Origin: Dermanyssus gallinae
Taxonomy: Eukaryota; Arthropoda; Arachnida; Mesostigmata; Dermanyssidae
Reading direction: 5' to 3'
NCBI GenBank assembly: GCA_003439945.1
Contig: QVRM01002381.1
Coordinates: 93,756-157,755, forward strand
DNA: 64,000 nt
Below, piece by piece: positions 47,461-58,984 of this stretch (its first letter is position 1; the number at the start of each line of letters is the position of its first letter). A model generated the notes under the pieces. It was given only the letters and a program-made list of their open reading frames with translations, did not search any database and had not been told where the DNA came from. A program made the position numbers and the translations under genes.

Positions 47461-47798
47461 ATAAAGTCAAATTGGGTTATGAGAAGACCGCAGAACAGAC
47501 CGATGTCCTCGAGGCTGTTATTGCTACATAACGGCTATTGGAACATGTAACTAACCAAAGTCAAATCCCCGATCTTTAATAGAACCAGTGATAACAAACA
47601 AGTGTATGTTTTACAGAATAATGCCTACATGCAGCTTTTTGCTGTCATTATAAATCCGATTATAGCGTATATGTTTTAATTATAAGTTATTGCTGACCTC
47701 CCATCTCTGTGCAGTATAGTTGCACATTTGGTTATTAACGCTAAGTTCGGAACTTGGTTATTGCTGCAATTGACGAAAATGTAAAATCTCAATACGCA

Positions 47799-47817
47799 TA
47801 TATATATTATATATATA

Positions 47818-47891
<74 letters not shown>
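47799..47891. repeat. Long (TA)n microsatellite
   Basis: A TA array of about 93 bases with one TTA interruption near the start. Confidence 0.95.
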
Positions 47892-47896
<5 letters not shown>

Positions 47897-50199
47897 TGCT
47901 TTGTGTGAAAGCTATCTAACAATAGCTAGCAAAAAGTATGACTTATTTTAAAAATTTTACATTACATAACATGAATATTTACCGTTACGCAATTACAGCA
48001 AATTCTTTTAATGAAAAGCGCTTTTTTTATTTTAAGGGACTTATTTTGACACTAAATTGATGGTAGGTAATTAATGCCTAACTGCGGAAACATCAGAAAC
48101 GAATGCGTATATGCAGCTAAGATTTTATTCAGGTTTCTCGAACGTGGTACTCGCGTTATCTTTGGAATACCATGAAACAGTTATTATGTTACAACTGCTC
48201 GAGGAAAACAGACACCACTCCTTATGAACATTCTGTCGCGGTTGTGTGAGATGGGTTAGTGCGCTGTCAAAGATGTTAGACATCTACCAAATGGTTTGGC
48301 GACAAGAGTGCGATTCAACGGGCTGTTGTTGATGGGATTGCCTAACTACGCATTAGGTAGTTCCACAGGACGAAGCCAAAGCTTAATAAGTCAGAAGTCT
48401 AAACACTGGGCGTTTTTAATAACACCTGTGGAGCGTTAAAGTATGCATGCGTAGGTCCCGCTTGATACGGAGATCCAAAAAAATACATTTTCTACGTCTC
48501 CTAGAGTCGGTGTGCATGTTCATCAAAGATTATTCAGTCAAATATTGTCGCAAGTCCCTAGTAGTTTTGTAGACGTTATTATTTTTCAACTCCATCGCTA
48601 TCGATTGCACATGTCAGCTCTTCTTCACAATACTGACAATAGCTATACGACGTAAAGTAGTCTAGTATATATATGGGTCCGTCGATTACTTGGACTCCCG
48701 CTCTAGTTTGCAGAGTACAACCAACGACCATCGCCGGCTTTGACTTGGGGGGTCGCTTCCACCTACTTTATTAGGATTGCTCGTTCCAAATGAGGAAAAG
48801 CTACTCCCACTCAATCGAGGAGAAGGAGCGAGCCGTTACTTCTCGCTATTTGATGCGCTCTGGCTTCCAGATGTCGTCTGGCGCAACAACACACCGCTGC
48901 GCCAACGGCATCACGCCTGCAAGAGCATCATCTCGTTTTACTATGCTTATGATATAAGGCCCCCGTATATAGCGGAGCGGGGGCAGGCGCGACGGGTCGG
49001 CTGACGAACAGTCTGGTAGGGAGATGATGCGCTCTCCCATTGCCCCTGAGCCAAAGCGATATCTAAAGGGGGCGATATCTGGGCGGGCCGCCAGGAGGGC
49101 GTGTCGTCGTCGTTGCTGCTGCTGCTGCTGCGTTGAAACGAGCTGCCATTTTGTCCAGCAGCGCGTCGTCAGCATTGCTACCATCGCTGAACCCCCGCGA
49201 AGACCTCGACCCAGCATTGCCTGCATGGCCGTGGCCGCTATTTCATCGCAATTGAAGGGGGGGGGGGCGCAAGCCTACATCCGCGGCTAGCAGCAGCCCA
49301 CTGTCGTACTGAACGCATGCCGCCCAACAACGGGGGAACAACGCAATAAGTTCTGCCAGCAATCAGTAAGTACTCATAGCAGTGGTAGTAGTAGTAGTAG
49401 TAAACCAAATCAGAGAAAAGGGTGTCTCCTCAACAGCCCCACCTATAGACCTGCCCGGCCTTCGGATTTCGGATACTACCCCATTTGTCAGGGGCCGACC
49501 ACCACCATTACTACTACAATTACTTTTACTACACTACTACTACTACTTAGATGACGACGACCACCCCCACCCTTAACCTTACTACTCCTATGACTAACTG
49601 CAATCCTCAAGTTCCACATGAGCTACGACTGCGGGCAGACACAAAGAGACTCATAGAGAGAAACAAAATGATACCTCTAACGAGAACGCGGAAGATCTAG
49701 AGGAGAGAGAGGTAGAACTCGGGAGAGAGACAAAGAGATACACAAAGCGACCTAGAAATAGAATAAATAGGTCGTGCTAAACAGGCTAAATAGATGAACA
49801 CAGAGGAGTGCCGAGGGGCAACCGCGAGAATGCTGACACGAAGTGACCAGGAAAATGCTGGCTTGTCTATAATGTCAGCGTAAGCTTTTTAGCATAAATT
49901 GTATTCTTAAATGTTACTGTTCGTCGTAAAATACTGCCGCTTTTGCCTCCAGCGCCGTTGCTGCTACTGCGAACATCTAAAGACCATCATCGCCATCGTG
50001 GTGGGTAGCCGTATCGTCATCAGCACCGTCAACGTTGCTACGGTCGTGGAGGCGGGGGCGGCTGCGGCGGCGGCGGCGACGACGACGACGAAAACCATAA
50101 CAACAGCCACTATAACAAAGGCAACAACGACAACAGGAACAACCACTACATTACCAATGACAACGATGGTGCCGAGGGCCGTCGCCGGTAGTGGTAATA

Positions 50200-50263
50200 A
50201 TGATGGTGATGATGATGATGATGATTGCGATAATGGTGATATCGGTGATGATAATGGCGATGA

Positions 50264-50294
<31 letters not shown>

Positions 50295-50300
50295 GGCAAT
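50200..50300. repeat. (GAT)n trinucleotide array
   Basis: An imperfect GAT/GGT array that encodes spurious Asp or Ser tracts depending on strand. Confidence 0.9.
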
Positions 50301-50976
50301 GACGATCAAGACGGTCGTCGTCATGATCATCTAGCGATCATCGATCGATGGCGTTTCAGCCTGGCAACCGCAGACGACAGTAGCACTGGCTGTCCTCTCC
50401 ACTGCCACTGTAGCGTTGTCGCTTCCTCCATCTCCAGGTTTTTCTTCCCTTCCCAACTCCCGATCGAGCCCCCGACCGATTGAGCGAAACACCGAGCGAC
50501 CGCCGCCCGAACGCCCACCGGACCGCCTACGTGCCTGCGTGTCTGCTTGCGTATGTTCGAGGTCTGTAACGAATTGCGCCAGCCAACGACTGTGGCGGCC
50601 CATAGACAGGCGGTAACGGATACACCCACTGACGCCCCCTGGCTGGACTTCTCTCTCTCCCCCCCCCTCTCTCTCTCTCTCTTGCTCTCTTTCTAGAGTC
50701 AAACCTCCAGTGGTCCCGCTGGCAAGCCTTATGGGCAAGGCCTTGCTTTGTCTTGGGATTCCGACCGGGGAACAGGCTTTAAAGGCGTTGACGGCGGTAG
50801 AACGGCCGGTAGCGATGCCAACGATAATCTTGCGACTTCGCCTGCTACCACTGCTGCGGCGGCAAGCTACTGCTTCTGGAGGTGCTGGCAGGGACGATCT
50901 CTTAGAGCGCCCGAGGACCATTCAGCGTTAAGCTGAAGGCCAACTACCGCATCGTCAGCCGCACACTGCTGCGCAC

Positions 50977-51246
50977 TTTTCAGTCCGCCTTCTCCATAAG
51001 ATTTCTGCGCCCATCTTCCCGTCTGCCCGTGCCTTCGTTCGCCGCCCAAACAAGCCCCAACAAAATCTGGCTTGGCTTGCCCAACATCCAACGGCTAATT
51101 TGATCCCCGAATTTTTCCCGCTCCTTCTCCTTCTCCTCCGCCTTCTTCTCGGCGTCTTCATCGTGCTCATCCAACTCCCGCTTCGCCTTATACTTCGATA
51201 CAGACTGGTGAAGTAGGTAGTTCTCTCCGCCTGCCCTATTCTACTC
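50977..51246 (-). CDS. Charged open frame, possible exon
   Basis: The minus-strand frame reads ENYLLHQSVSKYKAKRELDE, continues with a KK/EE-rich helix (EDAEKKAEEKEKEREKFGD), then ISRWMLGKPSQILLGLVWAA. It is more protein-like than the simple-repeat frames around it, with an amphipathic coiled-coil-like stretch followed by a hydrophobic segment. No start codon, splice sites or family could be fixed. It may be an exon or a chance product of pyrimidine-rich DNA. Confidence 0.2.
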
Positions 51247-51870
51247 GTAGGAAGGACTTCGATGACGGCCACGACTTCAACTTCTACCACCACGATTGTC
51301 GATATCTCTCTCGGTTCCTCCCGTTCTTTCTCGCTTTTTATCTCTTTCTCAACCCACCGCTCTAGTTCTCTGCCTCCCCGCCTCTGCCTCTCTCTCTTTC
51401 GTGCTCTCCGTTTCGATTGCTCTCTTCTTCTTGCGGTTTCTCTTCCTGCGTTTGCGTCGTCCGCTTTCTCTAAAGTGTCGTCATCTTCTTCCTCCACCAT
51501 AACTCGACCCCCGTCTCTCCCCTGCCTGGTCGGGCGTTCGGTCGTTCGTTTATGGTGACGGTCACTAGGCAAGGGCGGCAACTACCATCCATAGCTGTGG
51601 TGCCCGCGCTGCCAATGGCGGGGGCGGCAGCGGATTTTTATACAGAATAGATATCCAAAGTCTGCGGTTATTGAGCAGCAGCAGCAGCCACCGCGGGCGC
51701 GTACTTTGCTCAACTACGAACAGATTGCAGAATGATACGAGGGGGCGTTTACTTTAGCATGGCATAGCAGCTAAGTTTGATCACCTCCACCACCACTGCT
51801 GCCGCCAGAAGTGAACAGATGGACCCGAGAGATCTTTTGCCACCCGCTTGCTTGCTCTGTTTTTGCATCT

Positions 51871-51902
<32 letters not shown>

Positions 51903-51942
51903 CACAATTCCATTTATTCACACATTATGTGTCGATAAAAAG

Positions 51943-51945
<3 letters not shown>

Positions 51946-52003
<58 letters not shown>
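51946..52003. repeat. (TA)n microsatellite
   Basis: A TA array of about 58 bases; a shorter (CA)n(TA)n lies at 51871-51902. Confidence 0.95.
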
Positions 52004-52005
<2 letters not shown>

Positions 52006-52115
52006 AACCTGCTATAAATGTGATGGAATAAAATTGTCGTATGCCTTCAAATGTGCTGTTTCCAAATTGTTTTGTTACTGTAACAGTGGTGCAGTGGGTG
52101 TGCTCACACACACTA

Positions 52116-52141
52116 ATATATATATATATATATATATATAT
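52116..52141. repeat. (TA)n microsatellite
   Basis: A short uninterrupted TA array. Confidence 0.93.
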
Positions 52142-52268
52142 TATGCATGTGTGTAGTACTGCCTTGTCATGCCAAAAACCAGCCGCGGTGTGATTGTCGT
52201 CAAGTTTTTCCGAGCCTCCTTGCGTCTCATAATGATATGATAAGACATTTTTATGTACGTGTATGTGT

Positions 52269-52309
<41 letters not shown>
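52269..52309. repeat. Compound (CA)n(TA)n microsatellite
   Basis: CA dinucleotides lead into TA dinucleotides. Confidence 0.95.
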
Positions 52310-52312
<3 letters not shown>

Positions 52313-52800
52313 CTGGTCCTGGACAGCCGCTAGTTCAGCGAAGACAGATGAGAGCGTCGGGCGCTGTCGGTGGGTCGTCCAGACAGATACCAACACAACG
52401 AGTCGTGGTGGACCAACGACGACGGCGGCCGTGGGGTACGGGCCGGTACTGAAGTCGCGTATGAAGTCGTGGGGGCTGCGAGCGCAGCTCCTTCGTGCGG
52501 GCGCGGATAGGGAGGGGGGGAGAGGGGGCACCGTGTGCAGGACAGAACAAAGTGCGCAGCCGCAGAAGACCGCAACGGGCAATGGGGCGCAAATGTGGTC
52601 CTACTTCCACAGCGTCGGCCGTTCTCTGCCGGCGCTCGTCTGGTCGACGGGCGGCGGTGGTGTCATTTGCAGACACATACGCAGTGATGATGACGATGAT
52701 GATGCGCCATCAACGACCGGAACCGTCAGTGCGTCCGCCTCCTAAACACGTTAGTTGTAGTTCTTACGAGGCGAAACAAAGGAGACAGAGAAACAGAGCA

Positions 52801-52803
<3 letters not shown>

Positions 52804-52836
<33 letters not shown>
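52804..52836. repeat. (TA)n microsatellite
   Basis: An uninterrupted TA array. Confidence 0.95.
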
Positions 52837-52842
<6 letters not shown>

Positions 52843-53227
52843 AGACAGAGAGGGGGGAGTGAGAGATGTTGAAGACGTGACAAACTTTGCGTGAGGATCA
52901 TGCGTCGAACTAGCCATAGCGATAGACGGTCAGAGCCGTAAGAGTGATTCGTGACTGGGAGATACCGGACTTGTATTCACATAATTCAACAAAATTGCTA
53001 GAGGTGAGACTAGGTTCTAGGTTCTTCCGAGTGACAGTACTTTGTGAACAATCATAGTTTCGGCATTCGGTCTGAGCCATAACGCAGGCCAAGATCTACA
53101 CACTGGTTATGCGACAAGAGAGCAAACCACAACCGAGCTTGCGCACAACTACGGTCCACTAAAACAGGGCTTTTATTTAAAACAAATGAATGTCAGACGT
53201 TTTCGAAAACAACAATGATATGAATGA

Positions 53228-54060
53228 ATGTCAGAAATAGGCAACACGATAAGAGCGGTTGGGTGTGAATTTAGTCAAGCGTTCCAAGATATTTATGTCT
53301 CGCTTAAGTTGCGGCTGCTCGAAAAGCCTTGCAAAAGAAAACTTAAAGAAATAAACCTGCTTAGTGGAGAGAAAATCAACAAAATAAGACGAAGCTCTCG
53401 TATAACCATTTTGGTTATAGAAGAGGCAAATCTACTATTTCGAAGCTGATCTGCGTACTACATGACCGGGTAGAAGGAGAATCCAAATAGCCAATAACTT
53501 CCCTGTATGTCAAAAATCCTTTTATCTGATTGACAGACTTGATAACTACAGGCGGAGGAATCTTTCAGTTTTTGTAACACGTGAACGGATTCCACCTCAA
53601 CGGCAAACAGGTACTGTTATAGGGCGGATACATTGAGAGGTAAATATTAAGCTAGCGTAATCGACGAGGAAATCCCCGAGGGAATAAATATGGTAGCGTA
53701 TGCGGATAGACTAGCACTGGCGGCCAAGTTTAGCAGAGAGACGTAAGTGAAGTATAGGGCCAGCTTGGCTTTCTGACGTAGAATTCTACGTCAGAAAAGG
53801 TGGGTAAGGAAGAAGTGAAGACCCCAGTGAACCCCTCAAAAAGACAGCGGATATTTACTAGTTGGGCAAAAAGTGCAAATATTTAGACATTGAGTGAAAA
53901 TAACACTGAGTTACGAATAGTATGATGACCTGGTAATTGAGTATGCACCTAAACAAGGGTCTGGCGACACCCAGAACGAAAGGCAAGTACATGCAAATTT
54001 ACACAATGCATGCTGCGGCAAGCTTTAACAGGTTGACCCCAAGAGCAAAATGCGCTGGCG
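53228..54060 (+). pseudogene. Decayed R1/jockey-like reverse transcriptase relic
   Basis: A frame near 53660-53745 reads EEIPEGINMVAYADRLALAA, the RT catalytic block with YADD changed to YADR. About 140 bases later KCKYLDIE resembles the KYLGV block that follows the RT in R1-like elements. The upstream frame at 53228-53449 may be part of the same relic but has no diagnostic motif. Stops and shifts are frequent. Confidence 0.5.
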
Positions 54061-54081
54061 AGTTCGGTTGTACGATCTGGT

Positions 54082-54193
54082 CTGGCTTGGATCTGGACTG
54101 GCTTGGATCTGGTCTGGCCTTGATCTGGACTGGCTTAGATCGGGTCTGGCTTGGATCTGGACTGGCTTGGATCTGGTCTGGCTTGGATCTGGT
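54082..54193 (+). repeat. 16-bp minisatellite, seven units
   Basis: Seven consecutive copies of CTGGCTTGGATCTGGW, where the last base is A or T and mostly alternates, giving a 32-bp higher-order unit. A partial unit precedes it at 54074-54081. Unit 3 and unit 4 carry substitutions. The 16-base period reads as a 16-residue period in protein, with frames open on both strands. Confidence 0.95.
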
Positions 54194-54205
54194 TATTAGC
54201 AATAA

Positions 54206-54358
54206 GGTTATGCAAAGCGGCGTGGTTTAGGGCAGGGGGGGGGGGGGGGGGGTAGTAGTGCGCTAGTCAGGTTTTCATCCACCAAGTGTCGCCGGTTCGA
54301 TCCCTGTTTTGTTGATCGAATTTCCTTTGAGCGATGCCCATTGAAAATAGATGATAAA
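54206..54358 (+). repeat. tRNA-derived SINE family 2, copy 2
   Basis: Contains box B GGTTCGATCCC at 54294-54304, then TGTTTTGTTGATCGAATTTC and GCGATGCCCATTGAAAATAG up to ATGATAAA at 54358. It matches copy 1 on the opposite strand at 29880-30008 for about 60 bases after box B. The head is diverged and interrupted by an 18-base poly(G) run at 54235-54252. Confidence 0.65.
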
Positions 54359-56640
54359 ACAATACTGCAAACCCTCAGCGGCCTCATGCTGCCGCAAGGA
54401 CTGTTGAGTTGTTAATGTACTTGATTTATTTAGGAATTTTATATATACATGTGAATGTTTAAATCCACGGCATCGATGGCTCACTCCTCATCTATTACTC
54501 GTGTCCGAGTGGGAGTCTTGTCCGACCCCTGACGCGAAGACGCGGGCCCATCCAGTCTTTCATAGTTCCGAGCACCGAAATCGCGTTACCTCTCTGAATC
54601 TCTAGGGAAAGAGTAGAGCAGCGAAGGATTAGAGACGGCTAGGCAAAGCGCAGTCTATGCGGAGAAAAGGTTCCGCATGAGGAAGTCCTCTTGTGTTTTC
54701 AAAGCGGTGCGCTTAGCAGGTCTTAGACTGCCGGCGGAGCGCAGGAATGTGCCTGAGGGTGATTTGACAGGGTAAATCTAAGAGCTCACATTGTCGAGTG
54801 TTGTCTACCGGGCCGCATGTGCATACACATCTCTTTGCATATAATCTTAACAGCCTACAACAGGTGTCACCTTTGTCTTCTATCTGAGGTTCTGCCTGTC
54901 CACAGGGATGCCCTTAACCTCGGCGTTAATCTCTGACGACGAACTCGGTGTGTATTTAGAGGTATTGGTTTAATTGGATTGTAATTGTAAGACGAGTTCG
55001 AAAACAGATGTTTCGGTCCTTTTTATTAGAGTGTAGCCAGACTCTTTGCTGAGATATCTCTATATCATTTTTTTCCTTTCGATATTAAAATCCATAGGTT
55101 TATGCAACGTGTTGGGCATACACATGGCGTTTTCTCTGAATCAATAAAATCCATTGCATTTTACGTCATACGCTGTTACTAGACATTCAGAGAGGGAATG
55201 TGCCATCTGTGTGCGGTACTTTATCAAGCTGGCTTTCTTGCTTGAAGAAGCTTTGGCCACCTACGAGGCAGTTGTTTCTTCAATATTATAATTAACGAAC
55301 ACGCTGTATATGTTTAACCATAACGTAAGATATATAACAGTACCATCAGCTCCAGATCAGGAGCTTCATACTCAATAAAAGGTGCTGTTATTGGGACACC
55401 GCCCGTCCTTACTTACCTTCCAAACCGAGGGGCTCACTAGTGTACAGATGTAGGCTGATCTTAAGTTTATAGCGAAGGTGTCGTTAATTATGCAACACAG
55501 ATTGTGTCGAGCAACACTCCGGGCGTAGGAGAGGTCGTAACGTTCGTTTAATAGACAAATTATCGCCATCCGTCGCATTGATGTTCTTAGACAAGAGTAC
55601 AATTCAAGGTCGATAGGAATGCGCAGGCTCTAGTCGTCCAGAAGAATGCCAGTTCCATATCAGTTCTTGTAGTGTAGTTGCGCATATCAACGTTATCAGC
55701 CCGCGAAAGGCCCGCGAGCAATATCTGCGTGGTAGCTATAAATTAAATTCATAGGTAAGAAAGCCCCAGTAGTTTGTAAAGAACTAAATCATCAGATGTC
55801 CGGATGGCTTCTTTACTGTAAGACTTGTCTTTGCCCGCTCCTGTTCACTAACTGAAACATGATCCGTGCAAGAACCGTCACAAATCCGAACCTAAGAAGA
55901 CCGAGACATCCCACTCCAGCTTTCAATTGTATAGGTAAGGCATCTATAAACACTACTGCTAGTGCTCTCGTATAATCACAGATATTGTGTATTCCTTTGC
56001 TCATTGTAGGCTGTTCTTAACAACGTTTAATTGTCAGAACCCAAAATGCCTACAATCCTAAAAATGTTAGCCAAAACAATACCAACTAAGGAGCTTGGAG
56101 CGAACCTTCTTAAAGACCGTACAAACAGAGTTTCAAAACGTACACGTAGAAAGGGCATTTTAAGAAGTGCACATATATGACTCATCTCAGCAACGAACCA
56201 TTACTTCAAGGATCGTCAGAAACTGGATCTATATATGCTTTCTATACCCGATAAATGTGACCAGATGACAACGTTCAATGATATGTAACAAATCTAACCC
56301 TAATCACGCCAGGATTTGAACTGGTATTAATTGTCCTATTGCTCTTGATGGCTACTACAGCGTCCTGTTCAGAACGGTGCAATAGCTGTCCAAGCCATCT
56401 CCACCACTAAGAGGCACCTGTTCTAAAAATGCGGGCCTCCATTCCGCAAAAGCAGTGCGTCCAGTAACCTGGTAAAGGCCAGCAGACAACTCATACTCAC
56501 AAAAACGATATTTTGACGCTACTGGAGCAAATGCTGCTAGCCTTAGGCAGCAGCACAAAGGGTCAACAGCGCCTTTCTAAAGGGTTGCGCGGGGCAGCCG
56601 GTACTCCTCGAAATGGCATCAACCTAGCCCGGTAGCTTCG
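54359..56640. other. No gene recognised
   Basis: A tRNA-like segment on the minus strand at about 56300-56355 (AGTTCAAATCC as a possible box B) may be another SINE remnant. Otherwise only short frames without motifs. Confidence 0.35.
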
Positions 56641-56651
56641 CGGGTTTCGAG

Positions 56652-57850
56652 AGCTTTTTTTTTCTTTTTTTCTGGCAGGTTTTGGAAATGCATGATGCAC
56701 ATGCGCCACTAGCTGCCTGCGTGACTAGTGTGAGACTCGCAAACCCACTAAACCCGGATTCCTCCCCCCCCCCCCCCGCCCCAGGCTCGGTATTACTTTG
56801 GCATTACATCGAAACCGTGGGAAAGGCGTCTCTGCCGTTCTCCTTCAATCAGCTCTATCCCTGACTATCGTCCCGCATGTCTACCTGCGGTTGGATAGGG
56901 GGATGCCATTTTGTATGCCGTCCTGTGAGGGTGCGTCGAGACCATGAGGGCCTGGCTGCTCCCCACCCCCTCCCCCTCCCTCGGCTCCTCGTCTCGACCA
57001 CTCTCCCGAGAGACCCGCTCAAACCTCTCCCGCCTGGGTGTTTCCTTGGCTGTCTTGAGTGTCAAAACGGCGTCGAACAAGTTCGTCGCCTCCCTCCATG
57101 CCTCCGCCGAAGTCATCATATGGGCGAACCACCTCCTTGATGGGTCGGCCTCTCACAGCGGTTGGTGCTGCGCCCCGTGCTTCCCTGAGAGCATCACACC
57201 GCAGAACAGTATGCTCTACGTTGTCCGTTTCTCCAGAGTCGCACAGTACGCAAATATCGCTGATTGCCTTCTTGATCCTTGACAGGTAGCTCTGGAACTG
57301 GCCGTGTCCGGTCAGAACCTAAGTCGTCCAGTAGGAAAGCTCCCCGTGTCGGCGGTCATACCATACCCTCAGGTTCGGTATCAGACTCTTGGTCCAGCTC
57401 CCCCCACCGGGTCTTACCTGCGCCCATTCCTCATGCCAGGCCGATATGGTGGCACTCCTGGCCCTGGTGAGATCCAGACCTTCGTCTAGATACATTTTAC
57501 TTCGTTCAGTCACTAGGAGGTCCCATGGCAGCATCTCTTCGCTAGAACCAGAAGAGATTCGGTCGAAACTGTTCGATACGCCCGGCTTACCCTGATTGCC
57601 AGCGTTCGTTATGTCGACCTTAGTGCCCCCCTATTTTTCGCTGTCCGCATTGCCATGTCCCCCCAGACTGGGGCTGCGTATAGCGCCGTTGATTCGGCCA
57701 CCGAGGCCAGGAGCCTTCTTTTCACCTTAGCCACCCCACCGACCCTAGGCATTCGAGAGCATCCGCTCTATGGTTCGGTGTCATAGTATCTTTGTGTGTC
57801 GCAGAGTCGAACACGTTGAAGACGGTATACGCAAGGATGATCTCGTTAAA
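56652..57850 (-). pseudogene. R1-like LINE, RT end to 3' UTR and poly(A)
   Basis: The minus-strand frames read VAKVKRRLLASVAESTALYA, then APVWGDMAM near 57680-57740, and KSLIPNLRVWYDRRHGELSY near 57330-57390. One stop later comes VLTGHGQFQSYLSRIKKAI with a CCHC knuckle (ICVLC, EHTVLRC) near 57200-57300, then CDALREARGAAPTAVRGRP. A frameshift leads to TSAEAWREATNLFDAVLTLK. The 3' untranslated region matches 41606-41755, and the T-rich start at 56656-56680 is the poly(A) tail. It is inactive because of the stop, shifts and truncation. Confidence 0.82.
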
Positions 57851-58270
57851 TAGACTGCAGCTTACTCGGTGATGCACTTAGGGAAGCGCGGGAAGCAGGA
57901 CCAGCCGCTGTGAGAGGCCGGTTCATCAGGGAGCTGATCGCCCACATGATGACTTCGGCGGAGGCGTTTTGACACTCAAGACAGGCAAGGAAACGGCCAG
58001 GCGGGAAAGGCTTGAGCGGGTTTTTCGGGGAAGTGGTCGAGACGAGGAGCCGAGGGAGGGGGGAGTAGCCGGGCCAGAAAGAAATAGAGCTGAGTAGAGG
58101 AGAATGGCAGAGACGCCTCTCCCACGGCTTCGAAGTAATGTCAAAATAATACCGAGCCTGGGGGGGTGGGGAGGAATCCAGGTTTAGTGGGTATGTGAGT
58201 CCCACACTAGTCACGCAGGCTGCTAGTGACGCATGTGCATAATGAATTCCCGAAACCTCCCAACAAAAAA
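57851..58270 (+). pseudogene. R1-like LINE 3' end, inverted partner
   Basis: A plus-strand copy of the same LINE as the neighbour on the minus strand. It starts near the knuckle region (GATGCACTTAGGGAAGCGCG), includes MTSAEAF with DTQDRQGNGQ-type frames, carries the same 3' untranslated region and ends CCTCCCAACAAAAAAAG. The two copies are head to head, each with its own A-rich tail on the outside. Confidence 0.82.
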
Positions 58271-58984
58271 AGCGGAGGATAATTTGTGATCTCTGCTATT
58301 TTCTGTGCTGGCCGCCGAGACTTGTTGAGCTTATGAAAAAATTCAGCAGAATTCGATAGTCCTTTAGACGGCAGTGCAGACGTTGGTACCTTAAAAATGA
58401 TAGTGTCTGGAGAAACGCAGCCAAGTTTAACGGAATTAGACTGCAAAATCTGAAGAAATGCAGCCAAGCCCAAAGCAATTAGACTGCAAAATCTGACCAT
58501 CCTCAGATTTGTATAGGGGTTGCTAACTGCGCTGAGTTTCGCTATATTTTTTTTCACAGAATCATGCTTCACAGGGAATCTTCGGCAGGAGAATAAGGCA
58601 CTATATCCACAACTGGCCCAATAAATGTTTGAACTGCTCGCCAACAATAAACCACTTTCAAAAGCGCTGCTGGCGCTGCGCCGTTATCTAAAGTGTTAAT
58701 ACAGAAAAACAAAATTATATATATAACCCATTCTTGCATTTATCTACGTAGTACATGGTCGCGTTCTTCTACTAGAGGGATAAATGCTGTATACTGTGTG
58801 TGGAAATCTCGAGTCGATTAGGCTGTAGATACGCTTCTTCGGCGTCTTGTCGCAATCTGCCCTACAAGGGCGCTGACTATTCTTTTTCTCGTACCTTCAA
58901 ACTCATTCTGGAATCGAGTGCTGCCCTTTCTTCCCGCTACCCTATTTCCAAAACCAACACGTCGCTGAGATGTGCGCCACCACG
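58271..58984. other. No gene recognised
   Basis: A frame at 58207-58647 (-) has no family motif. A near-duplicated phrase (AATTAGACTGCAAAATCTGA with the preceding GCAGCCAAG) occurs twice at about 58418-58495. Confidence 0.4.

Larger units (their letters stand above)
47461..50900. other. Spacer with microsatellites, no gene assigned
   Basis: Holds the TA array at 47799-47891, a GC-rich block at about 48770-49290 and a CT-rich stretch near 50650-50695. Low-complexity Thr/Asp coding artefacts occur at 49911-50340 around a GAT array. Confidence 0.4.
51250..53227. other. Microsatellite-rich spacer, no gene assigned
   Basis: CT-rich DNA at about 51290-51500 gives artefactual Ser/Leu or Arg/Glu frames. 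Several TA arrays follow. A GC-rich island at about 52330-52740 has open frames on both strands without motifs. Confidence 0.4.

Noticed and set aside
48235..48345. Possible tRNA gene or tRNA-Ser-like SINE head (GGGTTAGTGCGCTGTC, GTGCGATTCAACGG)
   Set aside because: Box B is poor and I could not fold an acceptor stem; no second copy in the window.
49911..50483. 190-residue Thr/Asp-rich frame
   Set aside because: Made of ACA and GAT repeats; no domain.
50331..50921. 196-residue minus-strand Arg/Ser-rich frame
   Set aside because: CT/GA-rich low complexity, with other open frames overlapping on both strands.
54074..54193. Possible CRISPR-like array
   Set aside because: The units are contiguous with no spacers; it is a minisatellite in a eukaryotic context.
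56300..56355. tRNA-like segment on the minus strand with AGTTCAAATCC
   Set aside because: Box B is plausible but it occurs once, without a recognisable tail or TSD, so it stays a note in the spacer entry.
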